From Paucibacter sp. KCTC 42545 (lineage in GTDB: Bacteria > Pseudomonadota > Gammaproteobacteria > Burkholderiales > Burkholderiaceae_C): DNA of 64,000 nucleotides. The stretch's first letter is position 1. Every line of letters begins with the position of its first letter. Below the pieces are notes generated by a model. The model did not search any database, had not been told where the DNA came from, and saw nothing but the letters and a program-made list of their open reading frames with translations. Below are positions 34,309 to 43,898 of this stretch, piece by piece. Where the stretch lies: assembly GCF_001477625.1 (NCBI RefSeq), contig NZ_CP013692.1, positions 3,100,001 through 3,164,000 on the forward strand, in the 5' to 3' direction. The translations under genes were made by a program, and so were the position numbers.

Positions 34309-34860
34309 ATGAATGTCACCCCCACGGCCTTGCCCGAAGTCCTGATCATCGAACCGCGCGTGTTCGGCGATGCCCGCGGCTTCTTCACTGAAAGCTGGAA
34401 CGAGCAAGCGTTCAACAAAGCGGTCGGCCACGAAGTCCGCTTCGTGCAAGACAACCACTCGCGCTCGGCCCGCGGTGTGCTGCGCGGCCTGCACTTCCAA
34501 CTGCCTCCCCACACCCAGGGCAAGCTGGTGCGGGTGGTCAGCGGCGCGGTGTTTGATGTGGCCGTGGACATGCGCCGCAGCAGCGCCAACTTCGGCCGCT
34601 GGGTCGGCGTAGAACTGAGCGCCGACAACCACCGACAACTCTGGGTGCCGCCGGGCTTCGCGCACGGCTTCTTGGTGCTGAGCGAGACGGCTGACTTCCT
34701 CTACAAGACCACCGACTTCTACGCCCCACAGGCCGAAGGCTGTGTGCGCTGGGATGACCCGACGATTGGCATTCAGTGGCCGGAGACGAGTGTGGCGCCT
34801 GTGCTGGCGGAGAAGGATGCCAAGGCGCCGCTGCTCGCTGAGGCGAAGCACTTCGATTGA
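34309..34860 (+). CDS. rfbC: dTDP-4-dehydrorhamnose 3,5-epimerase
   Basis: 183 aa cupin-type epimerase. The catalytic His62 lies in RGLHFQLPP, followed by QGKLVRVVSGAVFDVAVD; FAHGFLVLSE and YKTTDFYAP are family blocks. Completes the dTDP-L-rhamnose set. Last gene of the plus-strand unit; a terminator follows 23 bp later. Confidence 0.95.
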   Translation: MNVTPTALPEVLIIEPRVFGDARGFFTESWNEQAFNKAVGHEVRFVQDNHSRSARGVLRGLHFQLPPHTQGKLVRVVSGAVFDVAVDMRRSSANFGRWVGVELSADNHRQLWVPPGFAHGFLVLSETADFLYKTTDFYAPQAEGCVRWDDPTIGIQWPETSVAPVLAEKDAKAPLLAEAKHFD

Positions 34861-34883
34861 ATCGCTTGGCGCAGCAGAATTGA

Positions 34884-34905
34884 AAAAGGGCCTCACGGCC
34901 CTTTT
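34884..34905. terminator. Bidirectional intrinsic terminator between rfbC and ugd
   Basis: AAAAGGGCC (34884-34892), loop TCAC, GGCCCTTTT (34897-34905). The plus strand continues CTTTTG and the minus strand continues with a T-run (complement of AAAA at 34883-34887), so the element can end rfbC transcripts and ugd transcripts, which converge here. Confidence 0.88.
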
Positions 34906-34934
34906 CTTTTGTCCCGCGATGTCACTGTTCAGCA

Positions 34935-36272
34935 TCAATGCTGAGTCTGACCGCGCCCAATGCCCCAATGCTCGATGCCCAGCGCCTTCATCAAGGCAGG
35001 CTCGTATTGGTTGCGGCCATCAAACACCACCGGCTGCTTCAAGCTGAATTTGATGGCATCAAAGTCAGGGCTCTTGAACTCCTTCCACTCGGTGACAAGC
35101 AGCAAGGCGTCAGCCCCTTCCAGGGCTTGCTCGGCGCGCTCACAGAACTGCAGCCCTGCAGCATCTGCCAACAAGCGCTTGGCCTCGGGCATGGCGACCG
35201 GGTCGTAGGCGGCCACGGTAGCGCCGCGGCGCAGCAACTCTTGCACGATGACCAGCGCCGGTGCCTCGCGCATATCGTCAGTATTGGGCTTGAAGGCCAG
35301 GCCCCAGACGGCGAAATGCCGGCCAGCTAGGTCATCACCGAAGCGGGCCACGACCTTGTCCACTAGCAGCATCTTCTGCCGCTCATTGGCCTCTTCCACC
35401 GCACTGAGCACGCGCAACGGGATGCCCTCGCCCTGAGCCGCACGAATCAGTGCCTTCACATCTTTGGGGAAGCACGAGCCGCCGTAGCCTGCGCCGGCAT
35501 ACAAAAAGCTATAGCCGATGCGCGGGTCGGAGCCGATACCGCGCCGCACCAGTTCGATGTCGGCGCCCACCTTCTCGGCCAGCAAAGCCATCTCATTCAT
35601 GAAGCTGATGCGGGTGGCCAGCATGGCGTTGGCAGCGTATTTGGTGAACTCGGCGCTGCGCAGATCCATCACAACCAGGCGGTCGTGGTTGCGGGTAAAG
35701 GGCGCATACAGCGCGCGCATCAGCAGGGTCGCTTGCTCGTCTTCTGAACCCACGATGATGCGGTCGGGCTTCATGAAGTCCTCCACCGCCGCACCTTCTT
35801 TAAGGAACTCGGGGTTGGACACCACGGCATAGGCCATATCGCTCAAGCCGCGCTTGGTCAATTCTTCGGCAATGACTTCACGCACCTTGTCGGCCGTACC
35901 CACCGGCACCGTGCTCTTGTCGACGATGACCTTGTAGTCCGTCATGCGCTGGCCGATGGAGCGCGCCGCTGCCAACACATATTGCAAATCCGCCGAGCCA
36001 TCTTCATCCGGCGGCGTACCCACGCCGATGAACATGATGGTGCCGTGATTGACCGCCAAGTCCACATCGGTGGTGAACTGCAAGCGCCCCGCCGCGACAT
36101 TGCGGCGCACCACTTCCAGCAAGCCAGGTTCATGGATGGGAATCTCGCCCGCATTGAGCACCCGGATCTTTTCCTCATTCACATCCAGGCAGACCACATG
36201 GTTGCCCATCTCGGCCAGACAAGCGCCCGTGACCAAACCGACATAACCCGTACCGATGGCGGTAACTTTCAT
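34935..36272 (-). CDS. ugd: UDP-glucose 6-dehydrogenase
   Basis: 445 aa. NAD motif [33 protein letters not shown], and the catalytic Cys267 in [16 protein letters not shown]. Oxidises UDP-glucose to UDP-glucuronate with two NAD+. It follows the uge gene by 81 bp on the same strand, so UDP-Glc to UDP-GlcA to UDP-GalA conversion is encoded as a pair. Confidence 0.95.
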   Translation of the reverse strand: MKVTAIGTGYVGLVTGACLAEMGNHVVCLDVNEEKIRVLNAGEIPIHEPGLLEVVRRNVAAGRLQFTTDVDLAVNHGTIMFIGVGTPPDEDGSADLQYVLAAARSIGQRMTDYKVIVDKSTVPVGTADKVREVIAEELTKRGLSDMAYAVVSNPEFLKEGAAVEDFMKPDRIIVGSEDEQATLLMRALYAPFTRNHDRLVVMDLRSAEFTKYAANAMLATRISFMNEMALLAEKVGADIELVRRGIGSDPRIGYSFLYAGAGYGGSCFPKDVKALIRAAQGEGIPLRVLSAVEEANERQKMLLVDKVVARFGDDLAGRHFAVWGLAFKPNTDDMREAPALVIVQELLRRGATVAAYDPVAMPEAKRLLADAAGLQFCERAEQALEGADALLLVTEWKEFKSPDFDAIKFSLKQPVVFDGRNQYEPALMKALGIEHWGIGRGQTQH

Positions 36273-36353
36273 TCAGCTAATCCTCGAATCTGGCGCGAAA
36301 GGCGCGGGAATTTTTGAAGCGGGCGCGTCCTGCAATGTGCGCGCCCAATGGCA

Positions 36354-37361
36354 TCACAGCTTGTAGTAGTCCCGGTACCAAGCCACAAACTTAGCCACGC
36401 CCTCGGGCACAGGCATGGCCGGGCGGAAGCTGGTCCAGGCAGCCAACTCTTCCACATCTGCGTGTGTGGCTGGCACGTCGCCGTCTTGCAGTGGCAGATA
36501 GTTCTTGGCGGCCTCTTTGCCCACCGCTTGCTCGATGGCCTGGATGAAGTCCATCAGCTGAATCGGCGCATGGTTGCCGATATTGAAGATGCGGTAAGGC
36601 GCGTTGGAATGCGCCGGGTCGCTCTTGTTGGCGTCATAGCCCGGCTCAGGCGTGGCCACCCGGTCCAGCACACGCACCACGCCTTCGGCGATGTCGTCCA
36701 CATAGGTGAAGTCGCGCACCATCTTGCCGTGGTTGAACACATTGATGGGCTTGCCTTCGATGATGGCCTTGGTAAACAAGAACAAGGCCATGTCTGGCCG
36801 GCCCCAGGGGCCATACACCGTGAAAAAGCGCAGGCCCGTGGTGGGCAGGCGGAACAGATGGCTGTAGGTGTGCGCCATCAGCTCATTGGCCTTTTTGGTC
36901 GCGGCGTACAAGCTCACCGGGTGGTCCACGCTGTGATGCTCAGAGAAAGGCATCAAGGTGTTGCCACCGTAAACGCTGGAGCTCGACGCATAGGCCAGGT
37001 GGGCAACGCCGTTGTGGCGGCAGCCTTCCAGGATGTTGGTGAAGCCGACGATATTGCTGTCGATATAAGCGTGCGGATTCTCGATGGAGTAACGCACCCC
37101 GGCCTGCGCGGCCAGATGCACAACGCGGTCGAACTTCTCGCGCGCAAACAGGGCTTCCATGCCGGGCCGGTCGGCCACATCCAGCTTCACAAAGCTGAAA
37201 CCCGGCAGCGGCGTCAAGCGCGCCAGACGGTCCAGCTTGAGCTGGGGGTCGTAGTAATCGTTCAGATTGTCCAGGCCCACCACCTGGTCACCGCGCGCCA
37301 GCAAGAGCTGGCTGACATGCATACCAATGAAGCCGGCCGCGCCGGTGACAAGTACTTTCAC
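36354..37361 (-). CDS. UDP-glucuronate 4-epimerase-type NAD-dependent epimerase
   Basis: 335 aa. The start is taken as GTG at 37361 ([20 protein letters not shown]) because AGGGAGA lies a few bases upstream and the family begins exactly here; the frame is open to 37490 without a better start. NAD motif [17 protein letters not shown] and [11 protein letters not shown] (YxxxK). The segment [17 protein letters not shown] is characteristic of the UDP-glucuronate 4-epimerase (CapI/LspL) group. Makes UDP-galacturonate from the Ugd product. Confidence 0.9.
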   Translation of the reverse strand: MKVLVTGAAGFIGMHVSQLLLARGDQVVGLDNLNDYYDPQLKLDRLARLTPLPGFSFVKLDVADRPGMEALFAREKFDRVVHLAAQAGVRYSIENPHAYIDSNIVGFTNILEGCRHNGVAHLAYASSSSVYGGNTLMPFSEHHSVDHPVSLYAATKKANELMAHTYSHLFRLPTTGLRFFTVYGPWGRPDMALFLFTKAIIEGKPINVFNHGKMVRDFTYVDDIAEGVVRVLDRVATPEPGYDANKSDPAHSNAPYRIFNIGNHAPIQLMDFIQAIEQAVGKEAAKNYLPLQDGDVPATHADVEELAAWTSFRPAMPVPEGVAKFVAWYRDYYKL

Positions 37362-37735
37362 GCAATCTCCCTGATTCGATGCTGATCGGCGCCGCATCTG
37401 ACCCTGATCTGGCATCGCCGCCCTACCGCAAGACTTGCGGCTGGCGCATTCTCGCCGAGTCTCTCCTGCTCTCGGCAGCCCTCCGGGCAATCTTCACCCC
37501 CCGGAATATGTGGTTTGGCTCTAGCGCAAGCTTAGCGCTGGCATATGACGGCTCTGCGGCAACCAGCGCAGCAAAACTCACGGCCGGCTCAGCCCCACGA
37601 ATGAGACCCTGCCCTGCATGCTGAGCACCATGACATCTTCACCGGCCCCCATAGAATCAATCGCTTGCAAAGCACCCGCCGTTTGCTAGCCCAAGCAGGC
37701 CGTTCTCTTCCGCACCATTGCAGAGTACTCAACTG
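37362..37735. promoter_or_regulatory. Divergent intergenic region uge/wecB with a 15-bp palindrome
   Basis: 374 bp without a supportable gene. It must hold the promoters of the minus uge-ugd pair and the plus wecB unit. CCGCAAG-A-CTTGCGG (37426-37440) is a perfect palindrome around one base, a candidate operator. A second inverted repeat is AGCGC (37523-37527) with GCGCT (37535-37539). A weak -10-like TAGAAT is at 37652-37657 for wecB. A plus-strand 81-codon frame inside has no family character and I do not call it. Confidence 0.45.
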
Positions 37736-38842
37736 ATGACCCAACCCTGCATTCACCTGATCGCCGGTGCCCGCCCGAATTTCATGAAGATCGCGCCCAT
37801 CGTGCGAGCCCTGCAGGCAGATGGGCGACTGGCCTTCAAGATCATCCACACCGGCCAACACTACGACCGCGATATGAACGATGTGTTCTTCGAGGAGCTG
37901 GGCATCCCCGCGCCCGATGTGCGCCTGGGTTGCGGCGGCGGCAGCCATGCCGAACAAACCGGCAAGATCATGCAGGCCTACGAGGCCTTGTGCGCCAGTG
38001 AGAAGCCCGCTGCCTGCCTGGTGGTGGGGGATGTCAACTCCACCCTGGCTTGCGCCATCGTGGCCAAGAAGGCCAATGTGCCGGTGGCCCATGTGGAAGC
38101 CGGCCTGCGCAGCGGCGACATGACCATGCCCGAGGAAATCAACCGCCTCGTCACCGACGCCATCACCGACTGGTTCTTCGTCACCGAGCCCAGCGCCAGC
38201 CAGCATCTGGCCCGTGAAGGCAAAGACCCCGCCGTGGTCTGGGACGTGGGCCATGTGATGGCCGACAACGTGCTGTTCCAGGCCGACAAGCTCAAGGCCA
38301 CAGCCGACACCAGCGGCCTGGAAAGCGATGCCTACAAACGCCGCCATGCCCGCTACGGTGTGGTCACCCTGCACCGCCCCAGCAATGTGGACAGCGCCGA
38401 GGCGCTGGAGCGCATTGCCACAGTGCTGCGCACCGTGTCGGCCGAACTGCCGCTGGTCTTCCCGGTGCACCCACGCACCCGCGCCAATATCGAAAAGTTC
38501 GGCATCAACTTAGGCAGCAATGTTGAGCTGATGGGCCCGCAGGCCTATATGTCCTTCCTGCACCTGTGGAAAGACGCCGTGCTCATCCTCACCGACAGCG
38601 GCGGCCTGCAAGAAGAAAGCACCGCCCTGGGCGTGCCCTGCATCACCATGCGTGAGAACACCGAACGCCCCATCACCGTCGACGAAGGCAGCAATGTGCT
38701 GGCCGGCACCGACCCCGCCATCATCATCCCCTTGGCGCTTGACGCCATCCGCAACGGCGGCAAACGCGGCCTGCGCCCGGCGCTGTGGGACGGCAAGTCG
38801 GCCGAGCGCATCGTCGCCATCTTGGCGGAGAAGCTGGTTTAA
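37736..38842 (+). CDS. wecB: UDP-N-acetylglucosamine 2-epimerase (non-hydrolysing)
   Basis: 368 aa from the ATG at 37736. Family blocks: IAGARPNFMKIAPIVRAL near the N-terminus, HTGQHYDRDM, VVGDVNSTLACAI, HVEAGLRSGDMTMPEEINR, and the C-terminal TDSGGLQEESTALGVP, then TMRENTERPIT. Converts UDP-GlcNAc to UDP-ManNAc. The following gene is a WecG/TagA-type transferase, the expected user of UDP-ManNAc or its uronate. Confidence 0.94.
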   Translation: MTQPCIHLIAGARPNFMKIAPIVRALQADGRLAFKIIHTGQHYDRDMNDVFFEELGIPAPDVRLGCGGGSHAEQTGKIMQAYEALCASEKPAACLVVGDVNSTLACAIVAKKANVPVAHVEAGLRSGDMTMPEEINRLVTDAITDWFFVTEPSASQHLAREGKDPAVVWDVGHVMADNVLFQADKLKATADTSGLESDAYKRRHARYGVVTLHRPSNVDSAEALERIATVLRTVSAELPLVFPVHPRTRANIEKFGINLGSNVELMGPQAYMSFLHLWKDAVLILTDSGGLQEESTALGVPCITMRENTERPITVDEGSNVLAGTDPAIIIPLALDAIRNGGKRGLRPALWDGKSAERIVAILAEKLV

Positions 38843-38973
38843 GCCACGCTGAAGGGGCCGAACTTCACTGGACGCAAGCATCCACACAGAGTTCTTGCAA
38901 GCCACTCGCCCACTGATCACGGCCGTGGTGCGAGCCCAAAGCCACAACCAAGCCGACACACTGGCAACCTAGA

Positions 38974-39783
38974 ATGCCGCTCGCCACCGCAGCTATCGCC
39001 TTCCAATCGCCCGTGCACACAAATTCACCAAGAACCCAAGTTCGAGTGCTCGGCGCATTCATCGACGCTGTCAGCTGGGATGAAGCACTTGAGCGCATTT
39101 GGCAGCTCGCAAAGCGCCGTCAAAGCGCCTACGTTGGCATCTGCAATGCGCACTCGGTGGTTACCGCAGCACAGGACCCCGCTTTCGCAGCCGCGCTAGC
39201 CGGTGCCGAGATGAACACGCCAGACGGGGCGCCCGTTGCCTGGATGATGCGCAAGCTGGGCTACACCGGCCAGCAACGCATCAATGGGCCCGACCTGATG
39301 CTGCGCTACTGCGCAGTGGCCAGCCAGCGCGACGAATCCATTTTTTTGTATGGGGCCAGCAGCGAGACACTGAGCCTGCTGCAAAAGCGTCTAGAACGAG
39401 ATTGGCCAACGCTGAAGATCGCTGGCGCCTACTCCCCCCCCTTCCGCCCGCTCAGCGTGCAAGAAGATGCCGACATCATTCAACTCATCAACAACTCCGG
39501 CGCCGGCACCGTCTGGGTCAGCCTGGGCTGCCCCAAGCAAGAGCTATGGATGGCCAAGCAGCATGGCCACATCAATGCCGTGATGATTGGCGTTGGCGCT
39601 GCATTCGACTATCACGCCGGCACCCTGCGTCGTGCGCCGTTGTGGATGCAAAAGCGTGGGCTGGAATGGTTCTATCGCTTGGTAACCGAACCTCGCCGGC
39701 TGTGGCGGCGCTACCTGATTACCAATACCGCTTTCATCGCCGGTGCGGCGAGGCAGTTGCTGAGCACGGGCAACAAATCCTGA
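38974..39783 (+). CDS. WecG/TagA/CpsF family glycosyltransferase (GT26)
   Basis: 269 aa. The conserved pattern NAHSVVTAAQDPAF, then MNTPDGAPVAWMMR (TPDG motif), FLYGASSETL, VSLGCPKQELWMAK and GVGAAFDYHAG is that of GT26. These inverting enzymes transfer ManNAc or ManNAcA to a lipid-linked acceptor on the cytoplasmic side of the membrane. Pairing with wecB supports ManNAc or ManNAcA as donor. No strong ribosome site is visible before the ATG. The 131-bp gap from wecB contains nothing I can identify. Confidence 0.9.
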   Translation: MPLATAAIAFQSPVHTNSPRTQVRVLGAFIDAVSWDEALERIWQLAKRRQSAYVGICNAHSVVTAAQDPAFAAALAGAEMNTPDGAPVAWMMRKLGYTGQQRINGPDLMLRYCAVASQRDESIFLYGASSETLSLLQKRLERDWPTLKIAGAYSPPFRPLSVQEDADIIQLINNSGAGTVWVSLGCPKQELWMAKQHGHINAVMIGVGAAFDYHAGTLRRAPLWMQKRGLEWFYRLVTEPRRLWRRYLITNTAFIAGAARQLLSTGNKS

Positions 39784-39956
39784 CGCAGCTTCAAAACAGC
39801 GACTTTGTGCGCAGGCTGTTTGGGCTGCGCCCAACGGATCTGAGCATGTAGCAAATGGCCGCTCAACTGTGGAGCCTCCGTGCCGAAACTGCCGAGACAC
39901 CGCCAGAACTTTTCCCGGCGCCTCGTTTTTTCATCACTGCAGCAGGTCAGCCAAAA

Positions 39957-42491
39957 ATGCACTATCCCGCAACCGCCTGTAAGCCACCGTACGCCATGCT
40001 GTCCTCCGGTTTGATCGCTACTCTCTGTTCCGTACTCAGCGCCTGCGGTGGCGGCAACGCCAGTTCCGACACTGAAAAGGCGTTGTCAGCGGAGTTGCCG
40101 AGTATGGCAACTGCAGCCGCCACATCAGCCTCGGCAGCGGACATCGCAGGTTCTGCGCCAGATGCCGACCTCTTGGACGCATCCAAAGCCGAGCCCTTGC
40201 TTGCCCAAGTGCCGCTTCAACCTGCCAGTGGTGCAGTCGGGCCAAACAGCAAACTTGCCGCGGCCGGCTCGACCCAGAAGGCGGATGCGGTGACCACAGC
40301 TGTGCTTTCTAAGCTGACTAGCTTGAGCCCGTCTTTGCAGGCCGGCCCCACAAATTCCGCACAGGTGGCGGTCGCACCATTGCCATCAGTTGGAGTTGCG
40401 CCAACGACAGCCGTTACGAACCTAAAGAACTCACAGACCCTAGCAACCGCACCCACCAACACCCAACTTAGCCAACTGGCACTTGTTTCGGCACCTGTAA
40501 CTACGCCGCAAGCGACAGGGGGAAACACCAGCAATACTCAGGCAGCGGCATCACCCACAGTTAGCATCTGGAATCAACTGGAAACTCAAGCTACGGCGAC
40601 TATTTCAAACGGAAACGGCCTCACAACTACAGCCTCCAATGCAGTCGCTTACCAAGCGCCAGCCTTGGGTATTTTTTTCGGCTTTCGAGATGCCCGCGAG
40701 GATTGGGTTGGCCTTAGAGATCGCCACAGCAAAATGCCTGACGTGGCGAACTGGGTGAAGGCTGAGAAAGCCCGCGTTGACGCCTGGATCGCCAGAAACT
40801 TTGAGCGCGCAGACCTCGTCGGCGGGTGGAGTCAAGCCTATATCGATCCCAAAACCGGCCAAGCACTCCAATGGACACCTCAAAGTCCAGAGCCGCCTAA
40901 CGGCAACACCGAAGCCGAAAAGACCGTCAAGGCCGCTTGGGTCGCTTTAGGGCGGGACTACAACATCGTTCAGATGCAAACCGCCGCTCGCATCTACAAG
41001 CTGACAGGCGAAACCAAGTACGCATTGTGGGCCGCTCAGCAACTTGACCTCTATGCGAGCAACTACGGTACTTGGCCCATCCGCACCAGCGAAGGCCGCA
41101 GCAGCATGTATATGCAAGGGCTCGATGAAGCCGTGGTCAGCTTCGCCATGATCGATACCGTGCGCTTGCTAGAGACCTATGCCTCAGGCACGCGATACCA
41201 GACTTGGCGTGACAAGCTCTTCATGCCCATGGCCACCAACCTCAAGTCCACCAGCGCCCCCATGAGCAATATCGCGCTCTGGCACAACGCAGCCATTGCC
41301 GCCATCGCCATGCGCTACAAAGACACCGCCTTGCTGGACTATGCGCACAACGGCAGCCAAGGCCTCAAAGCCGTCTTGGCCTACGCCTTAACCGCTGACA
41401 ATTTCTGGATTGAAGGCACCTTCGCCTACAACAACTACGTACTGGATGGTCTGTCGAAGCTACTGACCCAAGCAGGCGTCGAAGGCTACGGCGCCCGCTT
41501 CGCCACGGAGCGCGAGCAGGCCCTGCGACTGCTGCTCGCCGCCTTTGATTACCGATTCGACAACAACACCCTGCCCAACCCCAATGACAGCCGCGCCGCG
41601 CAGGCACTCATTGCCCAGCCGGCGCACTGGTGGCTGTTCCGCTTTGCGCCCACCTACTGGGGCCTCGACAAGGCCAACAAATGGCGCACCTGGGAATCCT
41701 TGCTGGACGTACCGGCGACCGTGCCAGCCACAGAACCCGTCATCCCGCCCGCAATGACTCGCAACTTTCCTACATTGAACCAAGCCGTCTTGCGAGCAGG
41801 CAATTGGCAAGCCTATGTGCACTACGGGCAGTCCAACGGCAACCACGTGCAAGAAGAGTTAACGACCTTTGAGCTGCACGAAGGCAAGACACCCTTGGCC
41901 TACGACCCCGGCACCGTGGACTACGGTTTGCCCCAGCACAAAAACTACTTCCAACGTGGCGCGGCCAACAACGTGCCCCTGATCAACGGCGTGGGGCAAG
42001 ACATTTGGGCCAAGGGCGTGGTGAAACTCTTTTCAGCCGCCGAGAGCAGGCTTGTGGTTGAGCAGGCCAAGTACCAGAGCGATGTCAGTGTCACGCGAGG
42101 CTACCGGGTCACCAGCGCCGGCTTTGTTGAGCAAACAGACATCCAAGTCAAAAGCGGTCTGAACAAGCGTCTCGGGGTTGTGTTCAACACCACTTGCGAC
42201 ATCGTGCTCGGCAACGGCACTGCCGCCACAGCGAGCGTAGCCCCCCTGCCCAAGGTCAATGCCATGGGCTATTGGAGCAAAACCAAGATGAGCAATGGCC
42301 AGCCTAACTGGCAAGCCACCTTGAGCTGTGGCGCTAACCGTTACCAACTGAGCGTCACAGGCCCGGCCAACCAGCGGATCTACTTGTCCAAGGCGCCGAA
42401 CACGCCTCTGCCCTCGGAGCGCAACGCTTTGTACTACGACGTGGACGGCACCACGGCGAGATTCGAGACTGAAATCAGAAAGCTCAATTAG
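39957..42491 (+). CDS. Secreted lipoprotein, alginate lyase / heparinase II-III-like polysaccharide lyase
   Basis: 844 aa from the ATG at 39957 (Met14 would also do). A lipoprotein signal ends in VLSAC with Cys30. Residues 31 to about 230 are low-complexity, rich in Ala, Ser, Thr and Pro. Next comes an all-helical alginate-lyase-like domain (about 235-600: LGIFFGFRDAREDWVGLRDR, SNIALWHNAAIAAIAMRYKD, TADNFWIEGTFAYNNYVLDG). A beta-rich heparinase II/III-like C-terminus (NGNHVQEELTTFELHEGKTP, AYDPGTVDYGL) follows. Such lyases cut uronate-containing polymers, and this locus encodes uronate donors, so it may trim or release the EPS at the cell surface. The usual AHNTV motif reads ANNVPL, so activity is uncertain. 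Confidence 0.75.
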   Translation: MHYPATACKPPYAMLSSGLIATLCSVLSACGGGNASSDTEKALSAELPSMATAAATSASAADIAGSAPDADLLDASKAEPLLAQVPLQPASGAVGPNSKLAAAGSTQKADAVTTAVLSKLTSLSPSLQAGPTNSAQVAVAPLPSVGVAPTTAVTNLKNSQTLATAPTNTQLSQLALVSAPVTTPQATGGNTSNTQAAASPTVSIWNQLETQATATISNGNGLTTTASNAVAYQAPALGIFFGFRDAREDWVGLRDRHSKMPDVANWVKAEKARVDAWIARNFERADLVGGWSQAYIDPKTGQALQWTPQSPEPPNGNTEAEKTVKAAWVALGRDYNIVQMQTAARIYKLTGETKYALWAAQQLDLYASNYGTWPIRTSEGRSSMYMQGLDEAVVSFAMIDTVRLLETYASGTRYQTWRDKLFMPMATNLKSTSAPMSNIALWHNAAIAAIAMRYKDTALLDYAHNGSQGLKAVLAYALTADNFWIEGTFAYNNYVLDGLSKLLTQAGVEGYGARFATEREQALRLLLAAFDYRFDNNTLPNPNDSRAAQALIAQPAHWWLFRFAPTYWGLDKANKWRTWESLLDVPATVPATEPVIPPAMTRNFPTLNQAVLRAGNWQAYVHYGQSNGNHVQEELTTFELHEGKTPLAYDPGTVDYGLPQHKNYFQRGAANNVPLINGVGQDIWAKGVVKLFSAAESRLVVEQAKYQSDVSVTRGYRVTSAGFVEQTDIQVKSGLNKRLGVVFNTTCDIVLGNGTAATASVAPLPKVNAMGYWSKTKMSNGQPNWQATLSCGANRYQLSVTGPANQRIYLSKAPNTPLPSERNALYYDVDGTTARFETEIRKLN

Positions 42492-42541
42492 ATTTCGAGC
42501 CGGCTTGGGTGGTGCCAGCAAAAATAGCGAGGCCGAGCTCT

Positions 42542-43687
42542 TCAACTTCGCTTCAAACGCGGCTGTTTGAGGCAAGCAACAATGCCATCACAGAACCGTT
42601 GGACCATTTGATCCAGCGTGAATTGCTGAGCGCTTATGAGCGCATTGCGTTGGATTTGAGCGAACCTATTCGGATCCTGAAGCAGTGAGAGTACGGCCTC
42701 CGCATAACTGCCAGCATCACCGGCTGTGATCAAGCCATTGTGGCCATTTCGCAAATAGGCGATTTCCGGTCCGTGCAAGGCATCGGCCGTGGTCACCATA
42801 GGTGTACCGGCCACAAAGCTATCTAAGACATGCAATCCCACCGCCCCAGGGCTGAGGTAGAGCTGCGCGGCCCGAAACCAAGCCGCCTTATCGCGCCCAC
42901 GTTTGACCCCAAGCCAATGCAGCCAAGGCTTCGGCCCACCTGCTTCCAATACTGCTCGGCTGGGGCCATCTCCAACGATCACAAGTTTGAATGCGGGCAA
43001 GCGCTCGACCAGGCGCTCACAAGCTTGCAGCAACAACTCCAAACGCTTGTCGGGGTACAACGAGCCACAATACAAACCCACGGGAGCCTCTGGCTCAGCG
43101 TCAATAGAGGCGCGCAAAGCAGCCACTTCTGCGTCTGTGACTGACCCAAGGTCGGCTGAAAACGTGCTGTTGTCAATCGCGTTGTTTAGCACCGTGATGC
43201 GGTCGTTTGGGTAGCCCGCCTCGGCCACGATGTCAGCAGACATCTGAGTGTAAGCAAACCACCAGTCAACAGCCGTCAGATTGCGGCGCTTCCAGCGCTC
43301 GCGCCAGCCGTTGGGCGCATCGCTCTGGAAATTGCGGCCATGACCCCAGAACGCAACCCGCGTTTTTTGGGGGCCTAGGCCGAACAACCAAGGGTAGTTG
43401 GACAGCAAGCGACTTTCTTGCATAAAGACTACCAGTTCGCAAGCATTCACCGCTTTAGGCAAGGGCTGCCAAAGAATATCTCGGCCCGCAACCCGAAAGC
43501 AGAGGTTTTTAACCACTTTCGCCCAGGGTAGATGCCCTGTGTCCTTACGGATCGCTTCGATAGGAGTAGCTTGTCCATGAACCAGCATCAGCTCCACACC
43601 AGCCGCCGAACACGCCGCCCGCAGGCGCTCAAACAATTCGGTGCGGTAATGTAAAAGACGGTATTGCACTATGCAAACTTTTACCAC
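42542..43687 (-). CDS. Glycosyltransferase family 4 protein
   Basis: 381 aa. Starts at GTG 43687 with AGGGAA upstream. GT-B fold features: VKVCIVQYRLLHYRTELFER, central VGLYCGSLYPDKRLELLLQA, FKLVIVGDGPSRAVLEAGG, and the donor-site region YLSPGAVGLHVLDSFVAGTP. It should transfer one sugar onto the lipid-linked EPS repeat; donor unknown. It is the last gene of the minus-strand unit and converges with the lyase gene across 50 bp. Confidence 0.85.
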   Translation of the reverse strand: MVKVCIVQYRLLHYRTELFERLRAACSAAGVELMLVHGQATPIEAIRKDTGHLPWAKVVKNLCFRVAGRDILWQPLPKAVNACELVVFMQESRLLSNYPWLFGLGPQKTRVAFWGHGRNFQSDAPNGWRERWKRRNLTAVDWWFAYTQMSADIVAEAGYPNDRITVLNNAIDNSTFSADLGSVTDAEVAALRASIDAEPEAPVGLYCGSLYPDKRLELLLQACERLVERLPAFKLVIVGDGPSRAVLEAGGPKPWLHWLGVKRGRDKAAWFRAAQLYLSPGAVGLHVLDSFVAGTPMVTTADALHGPEIAYLRNGHNGLITAGDAGSYAEAVLSLLQDPNRFAQIQRNALISAQQFTLDQMVQRFCDGIVACLKQPRLKRS

Positions 43688-43898
43688 GACAATTATTCCC
43701 TAATAAGCAAACCGCTTCAAACAAAAAAACAGGCAATCAATCAAATCCGCAGACTAACCTCCGGACCGCAAAAAAACAATCGTGTACCCATGAGCAAAAA
43801 TTTTCGGGCTAACTTTCCCACATAGGCTCAACAAATTTAGCATCCACCCTAAATCATCGCCGAACAATTGCCAAAATTGAACTCAAATAAAATAAATA
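43688..43898. other. A+T-rich intergenic stretch
   Basis: 211 bp of A+T-rich DNA, conspicuous in this GC-rich chromosome. No reading frame, hairpin or repeat that I can support. It separates the GT4 gene from the putative rhamnosyltransferase gene and may hold a promoter for the former. Confidence 0.4.

Noticed and set aside
37379..37624. 81-codon plus-strand frame between uge and wecB
   Set aside because: No ribosome site, no recognisable domain, and it fills the promoter region needed by both flanking genes.
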